The translations under genes and the position numbers were made by a program. This document shows, in pieces, positions 1-11,099 of a stretch of DNA of 25,786 bases. The notes beneath the pieces are model-generated. The model saw only the letters and a program-made list of their open reading frames with translations. It was not told the DNA's origin and made no database searches. Each line of letters begins with the position of its first letter. Position 1 is the first letter of the stretch. The stretch covers positions 1 to 25,786 of the forward strand of contig JAQIWT010000259.1 of the NCBI GenBank assembly GCA_034696485.1, given 5' to 3'. This DNA comes from Isohypsibius dastychi (lineage: Eukaryota > Tardigrada > Eutardigrada > Parachela > Isohypsibiidae).

Positions 1-437
1 AATGAAGATGAACGGCGAGTTTTAGAAGGTGCTACTAGAGGTCCGAACAAGGAACGAACTGGAATCCAAGATGCCCCTGAGACACTGGTTTCTGTCGAAA
101 TAAACAAAAAGAATTTTTGCACGAAACTTCGCTAAGAAATTGAAAGAACAAATTACGAACTTGTAACATCAAATTGCAGAATTTCGGGAAGCGTTTCAAC
201 AGCTCGTTTTGGAGCAGATTGTTCTGGTAACACAACTGGCGTGAGATCATAGGTTTTCAAGGAAAACTTGACCGGCTGTGCGCGGATGCCGTTGTAGATA
301 GGAAATCTCTGGGCATTCGGATTGAAGATACGATCAGGAAAAGGTAAACAAGAGTTGATGCAGCACACTTTCTGCATCGAGTCCAGATAGGAGAAGCAAA
401 CTGAGCACTGCAATCGCGGATCTTTTCGGAAAGCCAT
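1..437 (-). CDS. PRDM15-like zinc-finger protein, copy 0, 5' end only (partial)
   Basis: Two exons of a gene that leaves the window on the left. Exon 1 is 437-161 (277 nt, phase 1 at its end). The intron is 160-92, with donor GTTCGT and acceptor CGACAG. Exon 2 starts at 91 and is cut at base 1. The protein begins MAFRKDPRLQC and has a cysteine cluster (CSVC, then VCCINSC) before the PR domain; exon 2 opens the PR/SET domain with the motif WIPVRSLFGPL. In vertebrate PRDM10/15 a cysteine-rich segment also precedes the PR domain, so this is a putative transcriptional or chromatin regulator. Exon 1 is open throughout, unlike the near-identical copy A at 4776-5052. The ATG at 435-437 aligns with the starts of copies A and B. 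The zinc fingers must lie outside the window. Confidence 0.75.
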
Positions 438-1064
438 AACAGATAAGCATTCGAGTTTTCAAGAACAATTGAAAACGAGGTAAAAATACTGTTGATCGTT
501 GCATTTGATGAAGAAGTCGAACAATCTGCATTTCATTTGTTGAACCAACGCCGAACGCGAAATGCGCTTCGCTGGCGCTTTGCTTGCTCCGCGCTCGCTT
601 CGCTCTCTACATAGGAGTAGTATAGGAGATTGCTAACATCGAGCAAAGCATTGGTTGAACTTTTTAAGCGAGGCATCAAGTGGTGGTAGGTGGTAGACTA
701 AAATCAGCTGTGGTAGCCAGAGTAACCGTTACCCATACAGCGTCGGTGTAGATTGGCAATTGATAGTCTGATACATAAGGTCACTGGAAAAGTAGTCAAA
801 GAAACTGGAAAGGCTTGGCTTTATCCAGAGAATGTGCATTCCTACTTGAATGTTTCGTGATAGAATACGCTGAGAGATAACCTTGGCATACTGCAGAGCC
901 TTGAAGGTGCGCGAATATAAAGTGACCTTTCGTAGGCTAACTATCCCAACGTATGTCAAGCTTCTCAAGCTGGTGTCTCAAATTGCCATGGGCTAACGAA
1001 TGTGTCTTCTAGCCTGAATTTGATATTTCGGAAGTGGCATACTATACAACTAGCATTTCCAGCT
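438..1064. other. Intergenic spacer upstream of PRDM copy 0
   Basis: Between the start of copy 0 and the polyadenylation signal of copy A. I find no convincing exon. It contains a short degenerate GC-rich stretch (about 545-600) built of variants of CGCTTCGCT, and a segment around 660-740 that shares short motifs (TGGTAGCCAGAGTAACCG) with the dispersed segments near 12240-12360 and 14600-14700. Any promoter of copy 0 should be here, but I see no clear TATA box. Confidence 0.4.
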
Positions 1065-1065
1065 C

Positions 1066-1071
1066 TTTATT
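1066..1071 (-). promoter_or_regulatory. Polyadenylation signal of PRDM copy A
   Basis: AATAAA on the minus strand (TTTATT on the plus strand), about 50 nt after the stop codon at 1119-1121. Spacing and sequence are canonical, so the 3' end of copy A may still be usable even if its protein is broken. Confidence 0.5.
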
Positions 1072-1697
1072 ATCGTCCGATAATGGAATAATTCCCTAAA
1101 TATCTAACACAGAAAAGTTCAAGAGGCAGGCAGTGCGAGAGGCGCCATCAAGGTATCATGATAATCCGGATGGTCAATTTTTACGTGCTTCAAAAACTCT
1201 TTTGGTTTGGCAAACGCAGTCTCACAGATTTCACACCAATGAGCTTCACAAGAGATCACTTTGGGACGTGATTTAACCGTGAACTTCAGTCCACCCTCTT
1301 CCTCATCCTCAGAATTGGCTGCAGCCAGAGTTTCTGGATGACTTTTCCGTTGATGCTCCAAACTCTGCTCTTCGGTTATAAAAACACGCGGACAACATTG
1401 GCATTTGAACGCATCGACATTCCGCATCGGGAGATTCAGCTCTGGGAACGATAACTTGGAAACTTCCGGATGCTGGGAATCAAGGTGCTCGATGAAAGTA
1501 TTCCTCTCGACGAATCCAAGGGTGCATTTGTTGCACTTGTAAAAACAGTTTTCGAACTTGGGAATGTATCTTTTTTGCTTAGCGGTAGTTTTGACGCCTT
1601 GCTTGAGACGTTTGAGGCCGTGATGATTAATGCGGTGAAATCTGAGAGCTGGTTGTGTACGCACCATCTTCCCACATTCGGGACATTCAAATGCCGG

Positions 1698-2180
1698 CTA
1701 AAAAAAACCAACCAAATTTAAGGGAAATAGCGAAAATGCCAAATGTATAACCAACTGAATAAACTGTTCGAGCGATATAGATACTCGTAATTTAGAGCAA
1801 CGAACACCAGATTCCAGAGATCTAGAAGAAATTAGAATAAAATAAGTAGAAATTCAATTCAGAATTAAACACTCAACTAGCAGTTCCATAAATCCAAGAA
1901 AATTCCGTAACTATAGGCCATTCAAATTTTGTTCAACATAACACGAAACCTCCCGGGCAAAATTACGAAATTGAACAGCAAAAATTCAGAGATAAAAAAA
2001 GGGCCAGACCGGTATATGTTAATCCAACCAAAAGGTCATTGAACAAAATATTGATTCACAACCAGACTTCAACTGAAAACTCTAAAAAAATCCAAAAAAG
2101 AATTGAAGGCGATTCAAAACTACGGTATTTGTCTTGAAATATGAGAATGAAGTATTAACCTCTAAGGAATTGAGGCTTAC
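1698..2180 (-). other. Intron of PRDM copy A between the last two zinc-finger exons
   Basis: AT-rich, no coding signal on either strand. Donor GTAAGC directly follows the exon end at 2181 and a T-rich tract precedes the TAG acceptor at 1698-1700. At about 480 bp it is much longer than the corresponding intron in copy B (15565-15619, 55 bp). Confidence 0.5.
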
Positions 2181-4842
2181 ATCAGAGTGAGTCCGAATAT
2201 GATCATCCAACCGCGCTTGTGAATAATCAGTGAATCCACAGATTTTGCATTTGAGATTTCTGGGCTGGTGCGTTCGAGCATGAGCCTTGGCGGCTTTGTA
2301 ATTCACGGATGATCTTGGGCAAATCTGACAAGGGAATTCTCCGTCTTCGGTGTGAATAAGTGCATGCTTCGCCACAACTGCCAAACGTGGGTTCGTGAAG
2401 TCGCAATATATACACCGGGGAATCTTTGGTCTTTTTGGATGTGATACGGAGACATCAGCTTCAGTTGGTTTGATTACGTTGTCTTCAAGATTATGCTCAG
2501 TGAACTTGTGGTTCCGCATGTTTTCATATGTTGTGTGAGGAAGATCACAGATGTCACATTTGTAACATGCCAACAATGAAAAAACTACACAATTCATCAA
2601 AGAACGATTACAACGAAAGAGTATTTAAATTAATGTCAATGAAACATAATAATAATGATAATAAATATGACCTATAAGTAAGATTAATAATTCCGTTCAT
2701 TTAAGATAGTTTTTCACATTTTTTCAATAGCAATTCAATTTTTGTTTACGGTAGCAGGAATGCGTTTTGGTTAAATAAAACTATAATTTCAAATCAGACC
2801 TCGATAACCTAAAATACCAACATGAACATGGTCTTACCATTCCGTGTGACTTTATGAGTTCTTTATAGCTATGCTCAGCTGCGGAGACAAAGCTGCAAAA
2901 CCAGCAGCTGAAGAGTTTCGGATAGTCCACGACTTTTGCAGCGATGGACTCGGATTCTGTTGTGATAAGTGTCTCATAATGATAAGCTCTGACATGAACA
3001 TTGGCTTTTTGCCACGAGTCCAGAACTTTGGTGCAAAATGGACATGGACACTTGCCGTCTTCATCGAGATGAGCAACACTATGCGCTGGGTAATCCGGAC
3101 GAGGTACAGGCTGTAAACAGACAACGCAACGACGGAATCCTTTGCTGATAGAAGAACCATGTTTGAATTCCATGTGAATTGTCAGCCGACTTCTCGACTT
3201 GAAGTCCTTCCCGCATTGCCCGCATCGAAGCGAGTTATTCTGTAAAGACAAAATAAGAATAAGACACTATGGTACGTCATTTCAAGATTTCGACCAAGAA
3301 AATAATTAACTGAAGTGGTTGATTCTATATTTTTAACAATTTACCGAATTCTCATTATCGATGGTTTCCGCTTCCGGTTTCTCTTCGGACTGACTTGGCA
3401 TAACAGCCTTGTTGTCTGAATCAGATTCTTTGTCCGGATCGCAGCCATCTTCTTCGATAGAGCCCGCCGAATAATTCGAAGCAGTATCCAGCTCACAGAT
3501 TTCATCGTTAGGTTCCGGCTCCTTGTAGGGCGATTTACCGCATTCCATCAGTCTCGTCGATGAACGAAGTACTCGTGACCCGACAACGTTATTTTTCAGC
3601 TGAAGCTTTTTTATTTGAGACTGTTGAGTTCCTTCGAACTCATGCGCAGATGGCTCCTCCAACAGATTCTTCGGACCGGAAGTGCCATCCTTAAAACCAG
3701 CCTGACGAACCTATAATAACACCGGAAATCGATTTGACCAAACCTAACAACAGGTCACCACACAAAATAATGTGAATGATAATCAAAGTCAAGCTTGAGA
3801 CAGAAGTTGGTAGACAGGGTTAAAATCTCACCTTCGAATGAAAAACTGAATGTTTGCAGATCTCCTGAAAGATCCGAGTAGCAAAAGCGCACTTTCCACA
3901 AATCCAATCAAACGAGTACTTTTCGTCCTCCACAAGCTCGGTTTCCGGTGAAATATTTTCTCGGACTTCCGGCTCAGCTTGCGACTGTACTAGAATATCA
4001 AGAGAGGTCGAATCCGTAGACGGACTCCTCGTCAAGTCCTCCATTCCATCATCATCCTGATCAGCCGAAAAAAGATCCAAATCTGGTTTTGAGAAAACAG
4101 CATCAACTTCCGGCTCCTCCTGAATATCATCAGGGGCACCTTGGGAATCAGGAGGCAAACCCACACTGTCTTCACGGTAAGCGGAACGTGGTTTTGCAAA
4201 CACGGGATCACTTTCAACTTCCGGCTCATCAAACTCCATTGAGTCGGTGATTCCATCTATTATCTCGTAATGACAACGGTTGTATTGAATGAGGTGATCT
4301 TCTCCGACACTAAACTCCGCCGCGAAAATTTGTTCCTCGCTATCGGGTACACTCTTCTCAACTGGCGAAATCCACGAGAGAAACGGTTTCCCAAGTTCCG
4401 CAGCATAATTGTCAGCATACCAAACTTTGAGCTCATCTCCGATTTGAATATCTTTGGTCACCGCGAAATAAACACTTCCGTCAAAGTGAAATGCTGTCAC
4501 ATTCTGGTCTTCAAAGTTCGCAGCTGAACCGACATATTTCATCCAGTTGCAATCGTCATCGGAATCCAATACAAAATCTTTCCAATATCTTCCTGATTTA
4601 AATGCATATCTAGCAAGTGAGGATGAACGGCGAGTTTTAGAAGGTGCTTCTAGAGGTCCGAACAAGGAACGAACTGGAATCCAAGATGCCCCTGAGACGC
4701 TGGTTTCTGTTGAAACAAACAAAAAGAATTTTTGCACGAAACTTCGCTAAGAAATTGAAAGAACGAATTACAGACCTGTGACATCAAATTGCAGAATTTC
4801 GGGAAGCGTTTCTACAGCTCGTTTTGGAGCAGATTGTTCCGC

Positions 4843-4845
4843 TTA
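4843..4845 (-). other. Premature stop codon in exon 1 of PRDM copy A
   Basis: On the minus strand the frame reads GATCTCACGCCAGTT-CTA-TAA-GCG, whereas copy 0 reads GATCTCACGCCAGTT-GTG-TTA-CCA. Both then resume with the same GAACAATCTGCTCC. The frame after the TAA still matches copy 0 (residues AEQSAPKRAVETL), so this is a local replacement of a few bases that makes a stop and not a frameshift. Confidence 0.85.
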
Positions 4846-5241
4846 TAGAACTGGCGTGAGATCATAGGTTTTCAGAGAAAACTTGACCGGCTGTGCGCGG
4901 ATGCCGTTGAAGACAGGAAATCTCTGGGCATTCGGATTGAAGATACGATCAGGAAAAGGTAAACAAGAGTTGATGCAGCACACTTTCTGCATCGAGTCCA
5001 GATAGGAGAAGCAAACTGAACACTGCAGTCGCGGATTTTTACGGAAAGCCATAACACACAAGCCACTCAAGTTTTCATGGAAGCAGCGGAAACTTCGACA
5101 GTTTAATCGTCCGACGAAGAACGCGGAAAAATCGAACGATTTAGATTTGTTGTGATTTTTGAAGCCTGCCTGTTCATGGGTAGGGTAAGTGATAGCTCGG
5201 AGTCGGCTACTATCTGTATGGTAACCAAATTACCAGTTACT

Positions 5242-5315
5242 TATCTATTGCCAACTGCCGGGCTTTGCCAAAAGGCTGTGGTGGCTGGGCTGGGTAGTAG
5301 CGGCTGGGGAGTAAT

Positions 5316-5345
<30 letters not shown>
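5242..5345. repeat. GGCTGG-rich tandem repeat with conserved flank (left of MULE)
   Basis: Contains a perfect (GGCT)7 run at 5317-5344 preceded by degenerate GGCTGGG units from 5276. The leading sequence TATCTATTGCCAACTGCC...GCCAAAAGGCTG (5242-5278) resembles the reverse complement of the flank of the CCAGCC array at 12022-12059 (TATCTACCTTGGCAGTTGG...CACCAAAAAGCTG). The two repeats face each other across the MULE gene. Confidence 0.7.
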
Positions 5346-5347
<2 letters not shown>

Positions 5348-5832
5348 CCGACCAGCTGGTATTATCAATATATACACGCTACTTTCTTATTCTGTACACA
5401 AAAATAACGAAATTGATGAAATTCGAAAAATTGACAGTAATCCAAAATAACGAAAATGACAAAAACTAAGCATGTGCCACGACCACTCACGAACATCGGT
5501 ATTTAGGGCTAATTTCGCTGTCTTTTATGACCCTCATTGTTCGTTTGAAGCTTTGTCTCGTGCGAATTCGTTCTCTTCAGAGCAGCTGTTAAATTCCTGG
5601 AAACCAAACTGAGATCCTTTTACTTTTTGACACCACTAGCACAAACAAGATACCGAAAGGGAGGCAAAGCTTTAATGGTGAGCTTGTTTCTTTCAGGCGC
5701 TTCTTTCTTGAATCGGCAGTCTGAAAACGAACTTCAGCAAGTTTACTTTTTCTATCCCGTTTTAATTTTGAATAGCACGTTCTCGTTTTAATAACGTTGT
5801 TTATTCGGTTCCATCTGGAGAGGTGCTACGCA
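5346..5832. other. Upstream region between PRDM copy A and the MULE gene
   Basis: No open exon found. AT-rich, with short A-rich runs of the type AAAATAACGAAA. It lies between two divergently transcribed genes and should contain the promoter of the plus-strand MULE gene. I see no unambiguous TATA box or initiator. Confidence 0.35.
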
Positions 5833-8800
5833 ATGGATTTATCCTTACTTTCTGAGGACGGAAATGACCCGCCAGCCGCCGAATACCCGGATGTTTCTGA
5901 ACTTGATTCCAGTGGGAGGTAAGATCTTCACTCTGATAATTACTCCACAATCCATATGCACCACAGTTTTTTACTGACAATTTTTCTAATAAAGTTTTTA
6001 CGTTATTCTTATTTTGATGACCTTTTTGGTTTTCTTGGTTTTTTGGTTCAAAAAATTTCAGCGGCGTTCGGAAGGAGCGTTGGCTGGTAAAGTTCTCATG
6101 ATTGCATGGCTCTGCACTGATTTTAAACGAGATTTCGCCGCAATTGTAAATTAGTTTAGGTAGAATATTTTGCTAATAATAATACGACGTTTTTCAATGT
6201 GGTTGTACAACCACTTATGAATGGCTTAACATCATTATATTTCAGCAATAATTCACCTGCAACAAGCGACCCTGAATTGAATGGAAACGACAGTGAGCCG
6301 GAAATGTAAGCTCTCGCTAACCTAAAGTTTGAGCAATACTCGAGTCCAGTTTTTGTGTCAGCAATACTTGCTACTTAATACTGAGGCAGTACTATAACCT
6401 GAAAAAAAGGCTCTTGTGAAATACTAAGTCGTATATCGGTTGCATATTTTGCGGCAAAACGAAAGCTGTTCTATTTGAATAGAATGTAATAAAGCGTGAT
6501 ATTGAAATTTAGTCATGCTTGTGTATTTCAGAGTCCACCAGGCCGCTGTGCCTAGAGAAAAACCGGAAGAATTGCTGTCCTACAAAGAAGTATTCGAGCT
6601 ATCTCAGAACAAAGAAGTAGCAAGGTAAGCATTTGAAAAAAGTTTAATGAAATTTTTGCCTACAATGTTTTTGTAATTTTTTGGATTATGAGTTAACAAA
6701 AGTTGATATTGTAGTTCTGGTTGATTGATTTAGTTTTGTGATTCGCTTAGCTAATCATCGTCATTATTAACTCATGAATACGGATTGACCACCCTTCCGG
6801 AAATCCGCGATCACAGAAAGCGAGTCTATAAAACGTTTTTTAAAGTTTCGGTGAAATGTACAATCAATAAATTAGTTTTAACATGCATTGTTATTTGCAG
6901 TTATGGTGATCAGCATTACTACAAAACGCCGGACGTTTCGAAACACTGTTTTCAGTTTTGTGAAAGACTTTTGTTGGACGCAATTGACGGAGACAAAATA
7001 GATGACGAGCACATCAATGAGTCTGTTCCAAACGGCTTCCACACCACGCTCCAGAACGGCGTATTTCTTCTGCGGCTAAAAACTAAAGAAAATCATGTCG
7101 GTCTCGTGCAAGATGGCTGTGGTCGTTGGAAACTTAACGGCACACATTTATCGCCAAGGACTAATATCAAAGTTCGATATTATCCAAATTCAGACTGCTT
7201 GATTTTCCGGAAACGTATCTATTTTCACGAAGATCACCTTGGAAATTTGCTTTCCAATATCGCAGCAATAGAATTCCGCTGGGAAGACGGAGAGACTCCT
7301 GCAGTCTACGAAATCAAACCGCACGGAAATTCGCGCAGGCAAGCTGGCCCCTTCCACGGAAACACTCGGGTTGCCGGTGACGTGCTTCGCGAGGTCATGG
7401 AAGCTGATCCTGCTGCCAGCCTTCAAGTGGTCCTTCAGACATCGCAGCAACTTACCCGTCAAAGAAATTCAAATATTCTTTCCAGTCCGACCAGGAAAAG
7501 GCAGGCTTCACATGTGAGAAATCAGTTACTGGCAGACCGGAAAGAAAGTACCCTTGTGAAGCTTATTCAGGAAGAAGGGGTTTCCGGATTCTTTGGACAA
7601 ATCGTGAAATCCAGCGACACAAGGAAGAACATTCTGCCCTGCGTTTGTTTTCGCTATCAGTCTGCAATGTTCAACAAGTTTGCACTTTCCGGGCGATCGG
7701 CTAGCGGATGGAGTCCAATGAATACTGATGTATTTTTCGATGCTGGTGCTTCCTATTTGATTAATGTGACCATTCAACACCCCTACTTACGTCGAAGAAA
7801 CAACGTCCTAGACCCTGCGAAAATACCTCAATCCGCGAAGCAGCGAAGTTACGGCAACGCTGTGATGCTTGGACCTGCAGCTTTTGTTGGACGAAAAACA
7901 GCAAAAGAATATGAGATCGCTATGAATTTAATCAAACTGGCGCTGCAGGAAGAGTCGGCAACCTACGAGACAAATCCGAATCTTTGGACACCGGTCGTGG
8001 TCATCGACGGAGAGGAAGCTTTAATATCAGCTGTCCAAAACACTTTTCCAAGAGCTCAGGTGTTGGCGTGTTATTTGCATTTAAATGGGAACATTCAGCG
8101 TGCTCTTGAGAAGGAATTTCTCTTGGATCCGAAGTCTACGAGCAGAATAATTGAAGACATTTTCGGTTCTTGTAATCCACAGCGCAATGAAAAAAACAGC
8201 GATGGTGAGTTTGCGGTAATTATCACGTGTTTTTCGTTTTTGTAATGGTCGTACAACTAGTTTTCACTAACACTAATCCTTCCTAGGCTTAATCGATCGG
8301 AATTCTCCAAATGAATTCTCCAAAGCACTCAAAGAGATTGCGCCGAGATGGGAAGATATCGTTCCAGGATTTCACAAGTGGTTCACTACCAAGAAAGAGA
8401 AAATTTTTCTAGAGCGAGCCATTTTGCCAGTTCGACGAGCCGCTGGGTTCTACGATGATTTCGCGACAACAAATGGAGTGGAGAGTGGGAATTCTACTTG
8501 CCGCGCAGAGTTTCCTGTAAATAAGAAGAACAGCCTTGGACTTCTGGATGGCATTGAGATAGCAAAATCTATGGCAAGACGTCAAGAGCGGGAAATGGCC
8601 GAAGCTACACTGAATTCCGGACCTTTTGAGCTTACAGAAAATGCCCCTTTGAGAGCACGATTGACGTACGGAGATCTTCATGATAAGAAACGTGTCGACG
8701 AGGCCATGAAAATCATTTTCGGATGTGTTCCTGACACTGACCTACTTAGTCATCTAAAACCCGAAACCAGTACCAGGCGAAACCGCAGCGTAGATTTTGC

Positions 8801-9682
8801 TGTAAGCTTCAGTGATTCCGGTATGCCCTCCGATTTTCGGCAAATATGGAAGGAAGCGCATTCACTAGTTGATCAAGACGCCGTCCATAAGAATGATCGC
8901 TTGTCTCAGAATAACAACATCGTTTACAACGTGTACGACAAAGCAACGGAAAGTGAAAGGATAGTCAGGTGGAATCCGCGAGAATGCCGGGCGTCGTGTG
9001 CTTGCTCCGTATCGAAGCAGCGTGGAATGTGTGCTCACGGTTTATCAGTTTCGCATGCCCTTGGCGAAATGGCGAAATTCTTATCGGCTGTCAAAGAATC
9101 AACTCCAGCTTATTCCGACATGATCGCATCTATGTCTAAAGAGAAAGGGCGAAAAGCGAACAGGAAGCGGAAAGCAGACCGACTGAATTCTCAAAACGCA
9201 ACTCTTCGAACGGAGCGTGACACGAAACGGCAGAAAATTACATCGTTGTTCTCTCCGAAAAAGACACAGGTACACAATGACAAACATGGGTTTTTTGGCC
9301 ATGAATTTAAGCTTTTATCGTTATTTTATTCAGCTGTTCACGATATCTGAAGAAGACGATTCGGACCATGCTGATGAAACATTTCATAGTGCACAGGTTA
9401 GCAAAATATATCAGGAGCGTGCGTATTCTATTCAGTTCGATCTGTGTATGCAGGGGTCTTCAGCCACAACACCAGTCAAATCAGTTTCGGAGATTGGGTC
9501 CTCGACCAGACAATCAGTCACTCCATCACACAAGGTACCCAGAGAATGATGCATGAACTGCTGTGACCAGATTGTTTTCATATCAGACTAATGTACATAC
9601 GGCCACATCGTCGGCGTATCGGATTCTAGCGAACCAGCCAAACCGTGCTCTACAAATCAAACCCCGTCAACCAGGCGCTTGA
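5833..9682 (+). CDS. Mutator-like (MULE) transposase or domesticated derivative, multi-exon
   Basis: Exons: 5833-5918, 6246-6305, 6532-6624, 6901-8204, 8287-9269, 9334-9396, 9454-9534, and 9587 up to TGA 9680-9682. Phases agree at every junction; about 921 residues. The first three exons give a short acidic leader. Residues 80-250 hold a possible DNA-binding region (WKLNG, RYYPNSDC) faintly like a WRKY/GCM1 or FLYWCH finger. The MULE DDE domain follows: FFDAGAS (D about 360), VVIDGEEAL (D about 449), CYLHLNGN, and TNGVESGNS (E about 580). A SWIM finger follows, C752-x-C754-x8-C763-x-H765. A lysine/arginine-rich segment near the end of exon 5 could be a nuclear localisation signal. The family cuts and pastes DNA. 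All three acidic residues and the SWIM ligands are kept, so selection may have acted recently. Exon 7 could alternatively read through to TGA 9547-9549. Confidence 0.75.
8997..9038 (+). other. SWIM zinc-finger motif of the MULE protein
   Basis: Codons for C-A-C-S-V-S-K-Q-R-G-M-C-A-H, matching the CxC...CxH signature of SWIM domains, which typically follow the MULE catalytic domain and are thought to bind DNA or protein. All four ligands are present. Confidence 0.85.
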
Positions 9683-11011
9683 ATGGTTCATAAAACGGTT
9701 GCACGGGCTGAACAGGCTCTTCAACGTGTGGTCCAAAAACCGTGGCGCGACAATATCGCATACTTTGGCATCCAGCGTTGGGGCACTGGAAGTGAGAACT
9801 TTGAAAACCACCAATGTAGCGGCTGTGCATTAAAGTTCAAGGATTGCCCACCTAGTATTTCTGACCTCATTCTTGTTCGCAACCTTTCTTGTTCCTCGAC
9901 GAATGTCTACGTTGGAAACCGGAAGAAAACCATTGCTGTGACCGGTACCACTAGATATTCAGTTTCTCGATTTTCTGGACTATGAATTTGTTATCAAAGG
10001 GCGTCACATTCTCGAAGCTGCAAAATCAGTTATTAAAAAAGCAGGACGATCTACGAAGAGAGAAATGATTGAAGTCTTGTGGTACGATGATTTAACACCC
10101 GATGAGTGTCAATATCTAGCGGTGCAGGATCAGGTTACAGCAGAGAACGTGGAAGAATTCAACCTTGCGCAGAAGATTGGACTGTTCAGACGTATGAAGT
10201 ACGAAGAAGTAGGATTTGACTTTAACATTGGTGAACTCCCGGCAAAGGGAAGAACAGAGAGAGCAAAACGAGTAAACCTTCGCCTTGGGGCATTTTACCC
10301 AAAGCTCACTGTAAGTGCGCTCCATTCTGAAAACCCATCTTACAGTTCTCTGAACAGTTATGTCCAGAAAAGGCAGTTCCTTGACAAGTTTAAATGGCTC
10401 GCGTCATTTGCCGATACCTCAATTCAATTGTGGACCACCATTGATAAATTTCTTGTTCGTCTGGAAAGTGGCAAAATTCTCAACTACCCGCTAGAAAGAG
10501 GACCTGGCAATGGCAATCGTTTTTCTGCTGAAGGGATAAAGACAGTCCAACTGTTATTTAGAACCGAAACCTTGCTACATCGAGCCCTTCAGGGTGTGAT
10601 CGATACTGGCAACTGGAACAGTGTGAAAAATTCACACTTTTTGGCTGATGAACGAGCTTCGCGGCTTAGTTCTGTGTCAACTCGAACATATTTGAGAGCT
10701 CCTGATCATCGAGATGACGAAATGGAGGATTTCATAGCATCAGAGGTTCGTTTTTGATTCTGCTTCGGTCTCTTATATGTCAGTAAATTCCAGGACGAAT
10801 TCATGGACAAAGCTTCCCGCGAACAAGAACGACTTCAAAGGAGAATCGCTGCTTTGGTAGAACTAATTAGGGAGATGTTGAAAAATTATTCTTGCTATCA
10901 GTTATCGCATACTTTTTCCAGGAAAGCGAGCTCAGTGGTGCGAGAAGAAAAGTTGACCTGGACGAAAAGCTGCATAGAATGACAACCAGAGCGGTAAAAT
11001 TTGCACGGTAG
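9683..11011 (+). pseudogene. 3' continuation of the MULE gene or an adjacent broken gene
   Basis: Exon 8 stays open in the same frame after TGA 9680-9682, giving a CxxC...C segment (QCSGCALKFKDC, then PPSISDLILV) that could be a zinc knuckle. It ends at TGA 9983-9985. Coding then continues in another frame from about 9963 (FLDFLDYEFVIKGRH) to 10749. Two short exons follow: 10795-10854 (starts DEFMDKASRE) and about 10921-11011 (starts ESELSGARRK, stop TAG 11009). The last two look like coiled coil, rich in E, R, K and L. The frame switch near 9945 is either a frameshift or an intron with a weak GTT donor, of the kind used at 10750. I recognise no family for 9963-10749. It may be the C-terminus of the transposase or a second element-encoded protein. 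Confidence 0.5.
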
Positions 11012-11099
11012 TGGAGCTGGATGGTGGGGATGAGAGTGGTTCTTCATGCCGATCGCGATCTTATATTGCGACTTCAGCACTCCGATCCTCCTTTGAGTA

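Larger units (their letters stand above)
1119..5052 (-). pseudogene. PRDM15-like zinc-finger gene, copy A, probably inactivated
   Basis: Exons read on the minus strand: 5052-4776, 4706-3832, 3710-3345, 3239-2838, about 2584-2181, and 1697-1119. Exon 1 carries the same cysteine-rich leader as copies 0 and B. Exon 2 carries the PR/SET domain (WIPVRSLFGPL, DDDCNWMKYV, DGSVYFAVTKDIQIGDEL, VWYADNYA), which resembles vertebrate PRDM15, then acidic linker and one C2H2 finger. Exon 3 is a charged linker. The last three exons hold about 11 C2H2 fingers, four of them in the final exon. Defects: an in-frame TAA in exon 1 at 4843-4845 where copy 0 reads through; counterparts of copy B exons 4 and 6 are missing; and the only acceptor I find for the fifth exon (2584) is out of phase with the 2838 donor. 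The rest is open, so the damage looks recent. A start downstream of the stop is possible but would lose the cysteine leader. Confidence 0.7.

Noticed and set aside
729-968. 79-codon minus-strand frame upstream of PRDM copy 0
   Set aside because: No domain, signal peptide or supporting splice sites; composition is compatible with chance.
9680-9682. TGA as a selenocysteine or readthrough codon
   Set aside because: No selenoprotein family is recognisable and I see no SECIS-like hairpin; mutation from CGA or a true stop is simpler.
10311-10345. Apparent 35-nt intron (GTAAGT...TTACAG) in the MULE downstream frame
   Set aside because: Removing it shifts the frame to an early stop while leaving it in keeps the frame open, and 35 nt is very short for a spliced intron.
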